From the NCBI GenBank assembly GCA_017656255.1, contig JACDOE010000001.1, positions 248,001 through 312,000 of the forward strand: a DNA stretch of 64,000 nt, given 5' to 3'. The notes beneath the pieces were generated by a model that did no database searches, was not told the DNA's origin, and worked only from the letters and a program-made list of their open reading frames with translations. The position numbers were made by a program, and so were the translations under genes. This stretch comes from Bacillaceae bacterium. GTDB lineage: Bacteria > Bacillota > Bacilli > JACDOE01. Positions within the stretch are counted from its first letter, which is position 1. Each line of letters starts with the position of its first letter. Below, piece by piece: positions 55,053 to 63,850 of the stretch.

Positions 55053-55763
55053 ATGGAAATGATGGATGCCAATCAAATTATTGAATTTATTCAAAAAAGT
55101 GAAAAGAAGACTCCGGTTAAGGTTCACCTTAAAGGAGATCTTGCAGACATACAATGGGGAGACAATGTTAAATCTTTTATTACAGGAAATGTCGGGGTTG
55201 TATTCGGGGACTGGAAAGAGATTCAGCCGGTTCTTGAAGCGAATGAAGGTAAAATCGACGATTATGTGATCGAAAATGATCGTCGCAATTCTGCGATTCC
55301 CCTGCTGGATATGAAAAATATTGAAGCGCGCATCGAACCGGGTGCCATCATCCGGGAAAACGTCACCATTGGTAAGAACGCTGTGATCATGATGGGAGCA
55401 GCGATCAATATCGGGGCCGTGATCGGGGAAGGAACCATGATTGATATGAATGTTGTCGTCGGAGGACGCGGTACCATCGGCAAGAACTGCCACATCGGAG
55501 CCGGTGCGGTAATTGCCGGTGTGATTGAGCCGCCTTCCGCCAAACCGGTTGTCATTGAAGATGACGTGGTCGTCGGGGCCAATGCCGTCATTCTGGAAGG
55601 GGTCCGTGTCGGAAAAGGATCGGTTGTGGCAGCCGGAGCCATCGTGGTGGAAGACGTTCCGGAAAACGTGGTTGTGGCCGGAACACCGGCGAAAGTAATT
55701 AAAAAAATCGATGAAAGCACGAAAGCGAAAACGGAAATTAAACAGGAACTGCGCCAGTTATAA
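55053..55763 (+). CDS. dapH: tetrahydrodipicolinate N-acetyltransferase
   Basis: Acetyl-CoA-dependent step of the acetylase branch of lysine/DAP synthesis. 236 residues, the Bacillus length. An N-terminal helical domain of about 90 residues precedes a left-handed beta helix of hexapeptide repeats ([40 protein letters not shown]). AAAGGAGAAG precedes the ATG. It forms an operon with dapL. Confidence 0.95.
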   Translation: MEMMDANQIIEFIQKSEKKTPVKVHLKGDLADIQWGDNVKSFITGNVGVVFGDWKEIQPVLEANEGKIDDYVIENDRRNSAIPLLDMKNIEARIEPGAIIRENVTIGKNAVIMMGAAINIGAVIGEGTMIDMNVVVGGRGTIGKNCHIGAGAVIAGVIEPPSAKPVVIEDDVVVGANAVILEGVRVGKGSVVAAGAIVVEDVPENVVVAGTPAKVIKKIDESTKAKTEIKQELRQL

Positions 55764-55801
55764 GCATCGGGGATAAACACCGCAGGAAAGGGGTGGCGTC
55801 A

Positions 55802-56929
55802 GTGGCGGCAGCGCAAAAATTTATTGAGATTCGCAGAGAACTGCATCAAATCCCGGAACTGGGGTTTCAAGAACATCAAACACAGCAATTTTTGCTAAAT
55901 TATCTGGCCGGTCTCCCGCAGGATCGGATCGAAATTCAGACCTGGAAAACCGGTGTTCTGGTTAAAGTGAAGGGTACGCATCCGACGAAGCGGATCGGGT
56001 ATCGGGCGGACATGGATGGACTTCCTATCGAAGAGGAAACGTCTTACGATTTCCGTTCCCGTCATCCCGGCCGCATGCATGCCTGTGGTCATGACATGCA
56101 TATGGCCATCGCCCTTGGTGTGCTGACCCATTTTGTCCATCAGCCGGTACGAGATGATCTGATCTTTATCTTTCAGCCGGCTGAAGAAGGCCCCGGTGGA
56201 GCCAGACCCATGCTTGAAAGCGAAGCGTTCAAGGCCTGGAAGCCGGATTTAATCCTGGCCCTGCATATTGCGCCGGAGTATCCGGTCGGCACTATTGCTA
56301 CCAGACCGGGCGTCCTGTTTGCCAATACATCGGAGTTGTTTATTGATTTGAAGGGTAAAGGCGGACATGCCGCTTTCCCTCATCAAGCCAACGACATGGT
56401 GATTGCCGCCGCTTATCTGGCAACCCAGATCCAGAGTGTGATTTCCCGCAATCTGAATCCGCTTGACGCGGCCGTAATCAATATCGGGAAGATCTCGGGT
56501 GGCAATATGATGAATATTGTGGCGGAAAAAGCACGGCTGGAAGGAACCATTCGCACCCTTTCCATGGAGGCCATGCAAAAAATAAAATCCCGTATTGAAT
56601 CTCTGGTGAAGGGAATTGAGACGGGATTTGAATGTTCCGTCGAAATTGACTATGGTGCCAATTACTGTCAGGTGTATAATGAAGAAACGCTGACCCGTGA
56701 ATTTATGGATTATGTGCGGCATAAAAGTGATTGTCAGCTGGTCGAATGTGATGTGGCCATGACCGGAGAAGATTTCGGTTATTTTCTGGCTGAAATTCCG
56801 GGATTTATGTTTTGGCTGGGGGTTGAAACGCCGTATGGACTGCATCACGCCCGAATTGAACCTCGTGAAGAGGCTATTCCTGTTGCGATTAAATTGTTGA
56901 CCGGATATCTGGAAACGGTTATGTCCTGA
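55802..56929 (+). CDS. dapL: N-acetyldiaminopimelate deacetylase
   Basis: M20-family amidohydrolase, 375 residues. Removes acetyl from N-acetyl-LL-DAP. Motifs: [47 protein letters not shown] and the dimerisation-domain [11 protein letters not shown]. The GTG at 55802 has GGAAAGGGG 8 bases upstream and gives nearly the Bacillus length; another GTG at 55793 is part of that site. A strong terminator follows. Confidence 0.93.
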   Translation: MAAAQKFIEIRRELHQIPELGFQEHQTQQFLLNYLAGLPQDRIEIQTWKTGVLVKVKGTHPTKRIGYRADMDGLPIEEETSYDFRSRHPGRMHACGHDMHMAIALGVLTHFVHQPVRDDLIFIFQPAEEGPGGARPMLESEAFKAWKPDLILALHIAPEYPVGTIATRPGVLFANTSELFIDLKGKGGHAAFPHQANDMVIAAAYLATQIQSVISRNLNPLDAAVINIGKISGGNMMNIVAEKARLEGTIRTLSMEAMQKIKSRIESLVKGIETGFECSVEIDYGANYCQVYNEETLTREFMDYVRHKSDCQLVECDVAMTGEDFGYFLAEIPGFMFWLGVETPYGLHHARIEPREEAIPVAIKLLTGYLETVMS

Positions 56930-56952
56930 CAGACAAATAACTGATAAATCGA

Positions 56953-56990
56953 AAAAGGGATGTTAACACTTAAGAGTTAACATCCCTTTT
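56953..56990. terminator. bidirectional terminator between dapL and the lyase gene
   Basis: AAAAGGGATGTTAAC (56953-56967) and GTTAACATCCCTTTT (56976-56990) form a 15-bp stem with A/T tails on both sides. Confidence 0.93.
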
Positions 56991-57011
56991 CCTGTATCAA
57001 AGAGGGGGAGG

Positions 57012-58202
57012 TTATCCGGCATATGACAGCGCTTGTTCCAGATCCTCAATGATATCACGGATATCCTCAATTCCCACAGATAAACGAATTAACCCGTCAG
57101 TGATCCCCATTTTTTCCCGTTCTTCTCGGGGGACGATGGAGTGCGTCATGGAAGCGGGGTGTTGGATCAATGTGTCCACATCCCCCAGACTGACTGCCAG
57201 CCTGGCCATTTTGACGTGATTCATCACGTTTTTGCCGGCCTCCAGCCCGCCTTCAATTTCAAAACTTAACACGGCTCCGAACTGATCCATTTGCTTACGG
57301 GCCAGATCATGCTGGGGGAAATCAGGCAATCCGGGGTAATACACGTTTTTGACCCGGGGATGCCCGGCCAGGTACTGTGCCACTTCCTGCGCATTTTCAC
57401 AGTGACGATCCATACGCACCGCCAGTGTTTTTAATCCGCGAATGAGAAGAAAGGCTTCAAAGGGACCGAGGATCCCGCCCACATCCTTCTGGGTGGTCAC
57501 CCGAATCTCGTCGATAATATCCTGCGGACCCACTGCGATACCAGCCACAACATCGCCGTGGCCTCCAATGTATTTGGTGGCACTGTGTACGACGATGTCG
57601 GCACCCAGCTCAAGGGGGCGCTGCAGGTAAGGGGTCATAAAGGTGTTGTCCACGACTACACGGGCATCCTGTTTGCCGGCAATCTCGGCTACCATCTCCA
57701 GGTCGGCCAGTTCCATAGTCGGGTTGGTGGGACTCTCCACATAGATCACTCTGGTGTTGGGTTGGACTGCCTTTTCAATCTGTTCCCGGTCCGACATGTC
57801 CACAAGTGAATATTCAACATTAAACTTTTGATTGAGAAGCTGAAGAAGTCCATACGTGCAACCGTAAAGTGTTTTGGAGCAGAGAATATGGTCGCCGCTT
57901 TTGACCAGATTAATCAGAACAGCAGAAATGGCTGCCATCCCTGAACTGAAGGCGAGAGCAGCGTCCCCTTTTTCCAGGGCAGCCATTTTTTCTTCCAGCG
58001 CCCGGGTGGTGGGGTTCCCCAGACGCGTGTAGATATAGCCGTCTTCCTCTCCGGCAAAACGGGACCCGCCCGCTTCGGCAGAAGGAAACACAAACGTAGA
58101 AGTCTGGTAAATCGGCGTTGCATGAGCCCCGGTTACCGGATCGGGTGACGACCCGTCGTGAATTAACCTGGAGGAAAAACGAAGATTTTCTTTTTTAGCC
58201 AC
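57012..58202 (-). CDS. PLP-dependent gamma-lyase, methionine gamma-lyase type
   Basis: Cys/Met-metabolism PLP enzyme of 396 residues. N-terminus GAHATPIYQTSTFVF; YIYTRLGNPTTRALE; PLP lysine in VVHSATKYIGGHGDVVAG. The loop LYGCTYGLL has the Tyr-x-Cys of methionine gamma-lyases, which make methanethiol, 2-oxobutyrate and ammonia. Cystathionine gamma-lyase or synthase is the alternative. AAAGGAGAG precedes the ATG. Its promoter carries a palindrome over the -35. Confidence 0.84.
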   Translation of the reverse strand: MAKKENLRFSSRLIHDGSSPDPVTGAHATPIYQTSTFVFPSAEAGGSRFAGEEDGYIYTRLGNPTTRALEEKMAALEKGDAALAFSSGMAAISAVLINLVKSGDHILCSKTLYGCTYGLLQLLNQKFNVEYSLVDMSDREQIEKAVQPNTRVIYVESPTNPTMELADLEMVAEIAGKQDARVVVDNTFMTPYLQRPLELGADIVVHSATKYIGGHGDVVAGIAVGPQDIIDEIRVTTQKDVGGILGPFEAFLLIRGLKTLAVRMDRHCENAQEVAQYLAGHPRVKNVYYPGLPDFPQHDLARKQMDQFGAVLSFEIEGGLEAGKNVMNHVKMARLAVSLGDVDTLIQHPASMTHSIVPREEREKMGITDGLIRLSVGIEDIRDIIEDLEQALSYAG

Positions 58203-58234
58203 AGATAACTCTCCTTTAGCAACGTGTTACTTTT

Positions 58235-58273
58235 ATTATATGGTTTTCCAGTTGTAACCGACAACCGGTTGTC
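58235..58273 (-). promoter_or_regulatory. lyase promoter with palindromic operator
   Basis: On the minus strand TTGTCG (58264-58259) and TATAAT (58240-58235) are 18 bases apart. A perfect 14-base palindrome, GACAACCGGTTGTC (58260-58273), covers the -35. Confidence 0.6.
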
Positions 58274-58290
58274 ATTTACAAAGAAGCGTA

Positions 58291-58998
58291 TCAGGGTAAA
58301 AAACGTCTGATTCTCGATTTGATGCTGTCGATTCCGATGGCAAACCCGAGCCCCTGGTTTGATTTTATAATGAAAGCGTTCATGCCGATTGCTTCCCCGT
58401 TCATGTTGATTAACGGGCCTCCGCTATTCCCGGGATTAATGGCGGCGTCCGTTTGAATCACATCGTCATAGGTTTTGTTTGATATACGGACCGGTCTGTT
58501 TTTGGCACTGATGACACCAACCGTGACCGAATGATCCAGACCGAGCGGATTTCCGATCGAGATGACCCATTCGCCCACACGAGCCTGGGATGAGGAGCCC
58601 AGCGGAAGAGGAGGAAGCGTTTTGCGTGTTTTGAGACGCAGGACGGCAATGTCGTGACTCTGGTCCTCCCACACCGTTTCGGCCTCTTTTACGGCACCAT
58701 TGGACAGGCGGGCATAGATCTGTCTGGCTTTGTGAATCACATGCTGGCTGGTCAGAATATATCCTGCCGGATGAATCACGAACCCCGAACCAAACCCGCG
58801 GGTGGGAGGGGAAGAATCATATTCAGGAAATAAGAATTGGAAGATATCATGCATGTCTTTACTTCTTGATTTATCTTGTGTTTCAATAGATACAATACTG
58901 TTTTTTACTTGTTCCACAACGGGAACAAACATATTATACGCGGCGTGAGGCTGGGATTTCCTTTTTTTAGGATGGAAATAAGTAAATTTTTTACGCAC
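58291..58998 (-). CDS. HtrA/DegP-type serine protease lacking membrane anchor and PDZ domain
   Basis: Trypsin-fold protease of 235 residues. Catalytic His in LTSQHVIHKA, Asp in SHDIAVLRL, Ser in INPGNSGGPL; FGSGFVIHPAGYILT precedes. The N-terminus is basic (RKKFTYFHPKKRKSQPH) without a hydrophobic segment, and the protein ends after the protease domain, so both the usual anchor and PDZ are missing. The GTG at 58998 is 7 bases after AAAGGAGGG. It probably acts in the cytoplasm. Substrates unknown. Confidence 0.85.
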   Translation of the reverse strand: MRKKFTYFHPKKRKSQPHAAYNMFVPVVEQVKNSIVSIETQDKSRSKDMHDIFQFLFPEYDSSPPTRGFGSGFVIHPAGYILTSQHVIHKARQIYARLSNGAVKEAETVWEDQSHDIAVLRLKTRKTLPPLPLGSSSQARVGEWVISIGNPLGLDHSVTVGVISAKNRPVRISNKTYDDVIQTDAAINPGNSGGPLINMNGEAIGMNAFIIKSNQGLGFAIGIDSIKSRIRRFLP

Positions 58999-59119
58999 CT
59001 CTTGCCCTCCTTTGGACTGCTGTTCCTTTTCATCATATGCGGAAATCGGAAGGCTGCTCAGAATATAACACATTTTTGTCCGCTGATTTCACAAAATAGG
59101 CAGGAATCACCCGTCAGTC

Positions 59120-59149
59120 TGTAGAATTATAAGGTGATTTGTAGAATTA
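59120..59149. repeat. tandem TGTAGAATTA boxes upstream of the response regulator
   Basis: TGTAGAATTA occurs at 59120-59129 and 59140-59149, exactly 20 bases apart, 32 bases before the start codon. The second overlaps a possible -35. The core is one base from the Spo0A box TGTCGAA and matches the repeat at 37761. Confidence 0.6.
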
Positions 59150-59181
59150 AGTATTCTTATTAAAATCATGGGGGAAAAAAC

Positions 59182-59712
59182 ATGGGCCGTCATATTCTGG
59201 TGATTGATGATGCCAGGGACATTACGCAGCTTATCGAGATCACACTGACAAATGAAAACTACCAGGTTTCATCCCGTTATTCAGCGGCCGAGGCCCTTTC
59301 GTTTTTAAAAGAACACAGCCCTGATCTGGTGCTTCTCGACATTATGTTGCCGGATCAAAATGGGATCGAATTGCTTCAGACGATAAAATCAGACTATCCG
59401 TTCCTGCCTGTTGTGATGATTACCGCTTTTGCGGAAGTAAATACAGCAGTGGATGCCATGAAAAAAGGAGCTTCCGATTATATCTGCAAACCCTTTAAAG
59501 TGGATGAACTGAAAAAAGTGGTGGAACAAAATTTACAGATGAGACCGGTCGGCCAGCCTATGAACAATCCTCCGACACTGGAAGAAGTTGAGAAGATACA
59601 CATCGAACAGACATTGAAAAATTTTGACGGAAATCGCCGAAAGGCTGCCGAGGCCCTGGGGATTAGTCTTCGGGCCCTGTATTATAAAATCAAACAATAT
59701 GATCTTGATTAA
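59182..59712 (+). CDS. response regulator with Fis-type DNA-binding domain (RegA/ActR-like)
   Basis: 176 residues. Receiver domain with the acidic pair in VIDDARD, phospho-Asp in LVLLDIMLPDQ (about 54), Thr/Ser switch in VMITAFAE and Lys in CKPFKVDEL. The C-terminal 45 residues are a Fis-like helix-turn-helix (HIEQTLKNFDGNRRKAAEALGISLRALYYKIKQY). There is no AAA+ domain, so it looks like NtrC with the middle missing, as in RegA/ActR. No kinase is adjacent. Such regulators are commoner in Proteobacteria. Confidence 0.85.
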   Translation: MGRHILVIDDARDITQLIEITLTNENYQVSSRYSAAEALSFLKEHSPDLVLLDIMLPDQNGIELLQTIKSDYPFLPVVMITAFAEVNTAVDAMKKGASDYICKPFKVDELKKVVEQNLQMRPVGQPMNNPPTLEEVEKIHIEQTLKNFDGNRRKAAEALGISLRALYYKIKQYDLD

Positions 59713-59790
59713 TAAAAGCGATCCGTCTGTTTAATTTCCGTAAAAATTGGCAATATTATGGATACCATTTTTTTACGGGAGGTTATGAAG

Positions 59791-60024
59791 ATGGATCGTG
59801 ACATGTATGAGTATACCGGACGGGGAACCGGTGATCTTTCCATTCTGGTTGGAGATTCATTCAAGCCGATCGTCTGGCAGGCGGATTACGATATGGATTT
59901 TTCATCGGATTGTTTATTCTGTCATAACGAGGATCTGAAAGGGTACCAGGTTGTCGATGAACAGGGAATGTCCGGAAAAATCGCCGTCTGTCCGTCCTGT
60001 TTGAAAGTCAATGCCCGCTATTAG
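59791..60024 (+). CDS. small zinc-ribbon protein, unknown
   Basis: 77 residues with two Cys pairs, CLFC and CPSC, 32 residues apart, likely one zinc site. The N-terminal half (DMYEYTGRGTGDLSILVGDSF) is acidic. GGGAGGTT is 8 bases before the ATG at 59791; the ATG at 59785 is too near. I do not recognise a named family. Confidence 0.65.
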   Translation: MDRDMYEYTGRGTGDLSILVGDSFKPIVWQADYDMDFSSDCLFCHNEDLKGYQVVDEQGMSGKIAVCPSCLKVNARY

Positions 60025-60058
60025 ATGACCGAGAGAAAAATACAGGGGAGGGGAGAGT

Positions 60059-60460
60059 ATGACTCCTTTTGTTCGCTGGATTCCATCCCTGATCTGGATG
60101 GCTTTTATTTTTTATATGTCTTCTCGAACCGGCGCTGATCTTCAATCTATGTTTCCGATGTTTGAACAATTTGACTGGGGGCATTTTGCCGCCTATTTTA
60201 TTCTGGCTCTGTTGTATTATTTGGCACTTTCCGGGACCCGGGTCCGGATGCCGGGAGTGGGAGCGGTTGTGATGTCTGTTTTATACGGGATAACGGACGA
60301 ATGGCACCAGATGTACGTAGAAACGCGTACGCCGGAACTGGGGGATCTGATCCTGGATTTTGTCGGAGCTGCCAGTGCGGTGATCCTGTTAAAAACGGGT
60401 TTTAGAATGGGCATTTTATCACCGGTCAAAAAGGTGAAAGCGGATCGTGTCGAAAAATGA
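60059..60460 (+). CDS. VanZ-family membrane protein
   Basis: 133 residues, four hydrophobic segments. VanZ features: PSLIWMAFIFYMSS, KxxHFxxY-like WGHFAAYFILALL, and GITDEWHQMYVETRTPELGDLILDFVGA. VanZ of enterococci gives low-level teicoplanin resistance, but chromosomal homologues such as this are of unknown role. GGGGAGGGGAG precedes the ATG. Confidence 0.87.
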   Translation: MTPFVRWIPSLIWMAFIFYMSSRTGADLQSMFPMFEQFDWGHFAAYFILALLYYLALSGTRVRMPGVGAVVMSVLYGITDEWHQMYVETRTPELGDLILDFVGAASAVILLKTGFRMGILSPVKKVKADRVEK

Positions 60461-60592
60461 AAAAATTTGCAAGTATTTTTTCAGAAATAAAAAAAGGATT
60501 TTCAAAACAAAAGATGAAATCTAATTTATACCTTTTTTATAGCTAGATGTGTATCGCCGTTTTATTATGATCCGATGAAGGTGTGGTCTTTT

Positions 60593-61810
60593 ATGCCCCA
60601 TACAAAATCCTTCCATCTTTTCACATTCTTGACCGGTGCATCAGGCACTCTTCTTTTTTTCTATCAGGCAGGAATTCCTGAAATTTCTCTCTGGAAAGAG
60701 ATTGTGCTGCTTTCAATTTTCACTATCCTGTTGTACCTCGGTGAAATTCGGCTTCCGGGTGGAAGTTATCTGTCTTTTATCTCGATCGGGCTATTATCTT
60801 CGCTTTTTATATATGGATTATCTGTGGCCAACTGGGTGGTTTTCATGACCATCCTTTTTTCCCTTTTTAAGCGAAAAGGGGAGTATATCAAAGTGTTTTT
60901 TAATTTCGGTGTGTTCATTATCATGCTTAATGCCACCTATTATACATATCGTTTTCTGGCCGGCCATGATTTTCCCGTCCGATTTGATGAATATATACCA
61001 CTGTTGAGCAGTATTCTTGTCTATTCTTTTGTCAACATCCTGTTTATTTTTTTCTTTCATGTTTTATCGGGCAAGCAGACGGTCCAACAGGTGTACAGGC
61101 AGATTGTGTCGAACCTGAGCAATTTTTTTGTCACGATCGTTCCGGCGCTCTTGTTTGCGGTTGTCTTAAAATACCAGCCTGTGCTCGGTTCCATCAGCCT
61201 GTTAATTATTGTCGGATTAATCAATCGTAATTTTTCGAAATATTATACACTTTTCAACAAGTATGAAAAGGTTTCGGTGATGGCGTCAACGGATGAAGTG
61301 ACGGGTCTTAAAAACCATCGCTATTTTCAGGAAAAGTTGAGTTTGTTGCTCGGGAATGCGGGCAAAGAAGAAAAGGTTCTCTCCGTGATATTTATCGATA
61401 TTGATTATTTCAAGCATTACAATGACACATTTGGTCATCCTTCGGGCGACAAGTTGCTTCATCAGCTTGCCCGCATTTTAAAAGAAAATTTCAGGTCCAC
61501 AGACGTTGTTGCCCGTTATGGTGGAGAAGAATTTGTGGTGATTGCCTGGGATGCGGATGAAACCGCTGCTTTCAACATGTCGGAACGGGCCCGTTCCCAG
61601 GTGGAGGCATATCCCTTTTTCGGGGCGGATAAACAGCCTCAGGGAAAGTTGACGATTTCCTGCGGGATTGCAACTTTTCCTTCACATACCCGGGATAAGG
61701 AAAAGTTGATCGAACTGGCTGATCAGGCACTTTATCAGGCCAAATCGCAGGGTAAAAACAAAGTATGTATTTATGGACAGCCTCCCCCTGGACATCAATC
61801 AGCCCTGTAA
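60593..61810 (+). CDS. membrane diguanylate cyclase (GGDEF)
   Basis: About 405 residues. The first 225 form six to seven membrane segments without a known sensor. The GGDEF domain has TDEVTGLKNHRYFQEKL, the active site YGGEEF and, five residues before it, RSTD, the product-inhibition I-site. The signature is therefore complete for cyclic di-GMP synthesis. The ATG at 60593 has AAGGTG 9 bases upstream; the ATG at 60575 has no clear site. Confidence 0.85.
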   Translation: MPHTKSFHLFTFLTGASGTLLFFYQAGIPEISLWKEIVLLSIFTILLYLGEIRLPGGSYLSFISIGLLSSLFIYGLSVANWVVFMTILFSLFKRKGEYIKVFFNFGVFIIMLNATYYTYRFLAGHDFPVRFDEYIPLLSSILVYSFVNILFIFFFHVLSGKQTVQQVYRQIVSNLSNFFVTIVPALLFAVVLKYQPVLGSISLLIIVGLINRNFSKYYTLFNKYEKVSVMASTDEVTGLKNHRYFQEKLSLLLGNAGKEEKVLSVIFIDIDYFKHYNDTFGHPSGDKLLHQLARILKENFRSTDVVARYGGEEFVVIAWDADETAAFNMSERARSQVEAYPFFGADKQPQGKLTISCGIATFPSHTRDKEKLIELADQALYQAKSQGKNKVCIYGQPPPGHQSAL

Positions 61811-61885
61811 TTTTTAACAAAAATCAGTTTCAAACAGAAGCATTTTTACATTAATAATATGTATCTGTCGCAATTAAACGTCTCA

Positions 61886-61908
61886 GTCAGCCTTTCAATT
61901 GTCAGCCT
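61886..61908. repeat. short direct repeat upstream of glnA
   Basis: GTCAGCCT at 61886-61893 and 61901-61908, 15 bases apart, about 50 bases before the promoter. Significance unknown. Confidence 0.35.
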
Positions 61909-61945
61909 GTTAATTCCGTTATCTTAATAAAGTTTTAAGGTTAAT

Positions 61946-61980
61946 ACCCATTTGTCATGGGTTCGTTCAAGTGGTAAAAT
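61946..61980 (+). promoter_or_regulatory. glnA promoter with overlapping inverted repeat
   Basis: TTGTCA (61952-61957) and TAAAAT (61975-61980), 17-base spacer. ACCCAT-TTGTC-ATGGGT (61946-61962) spans the -35. I do not find a GlnR box of the TGTTA-N7-TAACA kind. The leader is about 100 bases. Confidence 0.65.
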
Positions 61981-62088
61981 TTTAAAGAAATGAATGAGAG
62001 GTGACTGTTTTTCCTGTAAGTAACGTAGTGGAAGTTGGCGTTGTCGATTGCCTGGAGCATAATCAGAACAAGGAGGAAGTTAATTTAT

Positions 62089-63438
62089 ATGTATTCGTCT
62101 GAATCAGACCCCGAGTCTAAAAAACAGATGATCTGGGAGAAAGTAAAAGAAAAGAACATTCAATTTATCCGTCTTCAATTTACCGACATCTTTGGATTTG
62201 CCAAGAATGTGGCCATCACGCCGGACGAACTTGATAAAGCCCTTGATGGTGAACTGATGTTTGATGGATCATCCGTCGATGGTTTTGCCAGAGTGGAAGA
62301 ATCGGACATGTATCTGAAGCCTGATCTGGATACGTTTCGTACCATCACGTGGCGTCCGGATGAGCACGGGGTCGGATATATGTACTGTGACGTTTACACC
62401 ACGGAAGGAGAACCCTTTGAAGGGTGTCCGAGGAATACGCTGAAACGGACGCTGAAGGAAGCGGAAGAGATGGGCTTTTCGCTTAATGTAGGACCCGAAG
62501 GTGAATTTTTCCTTTTCTATACGGATGACAAAGGAAATCCGGTGTTTGATATCCATGATGAGGCCGGTTATTTTGACCTGTCCCCGGTTGACCGGGGGGA
62601 AGATGCCCGCCGTGACATTATTTTGACGATGAGAAAACTGGGCTTTTCCATTGAAGCGTCCCACCATGAAGTAGCGCCCGGACAGCATGAAGTGGATTTC
62701 AAATACGATGAAGCACTCAAGATGGCAGACAAGTGGATGACCTTTAAACAGATTGTCAAAAACATCGCCAGTTCTCATGGCCTGTATGCCTCTTTCATTC
62801 CGAAACCATTTGCCCGACAAAACGGGAATGCTATGCACTGCAATCAGTCTCTGGTCCGGGATGGGGAAAATGTTTTTTCCGATCCTGAGGATGAATATGG
62901 ACTCAGTGACCTCGCGAAATATTATATCGGCGGATTGCTGAAGCACGCCAGAGGAATGGCCGCCATCTGTAATCCGACCATCAACTCCTATAAAAGACTG
63001 CTCCCCGGTTATGAAGCACCTACCAATATCGCCTGGTCCGCATCGAATCGCACGGCCCTGATTCGAATCCCCAATGCCAATGGAAAAGCGACACGAATAG
63101 AGCTCAGGAATCCCGATCCCACAGCCAATCCCTATCTGGTTTATGCCGTGATGCTGAAAGCAGGATTAAAAGGTATCAAGGAAAAAATCACGCCGCCGCC
63201 GGAAGTCGACAAGAATATTTTTGATCTGACGGAATCGGAGCGGAATGATTATCAGATCGGCAGATTCCCGCGTAACCTGCAGGAAGCGCTGGATGAGATG
63301 GAGAAGGATGACCTGGTTCGTGAAACACTCGGGGATCATGGTTTCGAATCCTTCCTGAAAGCGAAGCGAAAAGAATGGGACGATTATGCGGAACAGGTTC
63401 ATACCTGGGAGATAAAAAAATATCTCAAACAATATTAA
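62089..63438 (+). CDS. glnA: glutamine synthetase type I
   Basis: Makes glutamine from glutamate, ammonia and ATP. 449 residues, the short GSI-alpha class of Firmicutes. Motifs: FDGSSVDGF, GPEGEFFLF, HHEVAPGQHEVDF, NGNAMHCNQSL, NRTALIRIP and the metal/substrate EIRNPDP-like ELRNPDPTANPY. The adenylylation loop of the beta class is absent. AAGGAGGAAG is 8 bases before the ATG. glnR, which normally precedes glnA in Bacillus, is not here. Confidence 0.96.
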   Translation: MYSSESDPESKKQMIWEKVKEKNIQFIRLQFTDIFGFAKNVAITPDELDKALDGELMFDGSSVDGFARVEESDMYLKPDLDTFRTITWRPDEHGVGYMYCDVYTTEGEPFEGCPRNTLKRTLKEAEEMGFSLNVGPEGEFFLFYTDDKGNPVFDIHDEAGYFDLSPVDRGEDARRDIILTMRKLGFSIEASHHEVAPGQHEVDFKYDEALKMADKWMTFKQIVKNIASSHGLYASFIPKPFARQNGNAMHCNQSLVRDGENVFSDPEDEYGLSDLAKYYIGGLLKHARGMAAICNPTINSYKRLLPGYEAPTNIAWSASNRTALIRIPNANGKATRIELRNPDPTANPYLVYAVMLKAGLKGIKEKITPPPEVDKNIFDLTESERNDYQIGRFPRNLQEALDEMEKDDLVRETLGDHGFESFLKAKRKEWDDYAEQVHTWEIKKYLKQY

Positions 63439-63454
63439 TGATATTCATATTTTG

Positions 63455-63482
63455 AAACGGATCCTTTGCGGGATCCGTTTTT
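63455..63482 (+). terminator. terminator after glnA
   Basis: AAACGGATCC (63455-63464) and GGATCCGTTT (63471-63480), T5 run. Confidence 0.88.
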
Positions 63483-63490
63483 AACAGGAC

Positions 63491-63802
63491 TTATAAATAA
63501 GACTTGATCGTGTAATATAAATCATCCGGTGTGCGTACGCCGAACAGGGTATGGACTTGCTCCCCTTCTTTGAACAGCTTCAGGCAGGGGATACTGCTGA
63601 TGTGATATTTTTCCGCCAGTTCCCCCGAATCCTGAGTGTTATATTTGTAGATGGAAAATGGGGGAAGGGACGGTAAAATCTGTTGCAGATTACGCTCCAG
63701 CATCGTACAATAGCCACAGGCAGGCGAAGAAAACAGAATGGCTACCAGATTTTTTTCCGACTCAATTGCCTGTTCAATCGTTTGCTGATCACAGTATTCC
63801 AT
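63491..63802 (-). CDS. thioredoxin-like protein
   Basis: 103 residues with redox motif CGYC in FSSPACGYCTMLE and the cis-proline site SSIPCLKLF, where a third Cys follows the proline. No signal peptide, so cytoplasmic. GGGAGGG is 7 bases before the ATG at 63802. Likely general thiol reductase; partner unknown. Confidence 0.85.
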   Translation of the reverse strand: MEYCDQQTIEQAIESEKNLVAILFSSPACGYCTMLERNLQQILPSLPPFSIYKYNTQDSGELAEKYHISSIPCLKLFKEGEQVHTLFGVRTPDDLYYTIKSYL

Positions 63803-63850
63803 GTTTAAACCCTCCCGTTCCTTTTTCATATTACCTCAAAGGAGGCTATC

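Noticed and set aside
55262-55780. Antisense frame of 172 codons opposite dapH, rich in Thr, Pro, Ala and Ile
   Set aside because: Low-complexity shadow of the hexapeptide repeats of dapH.
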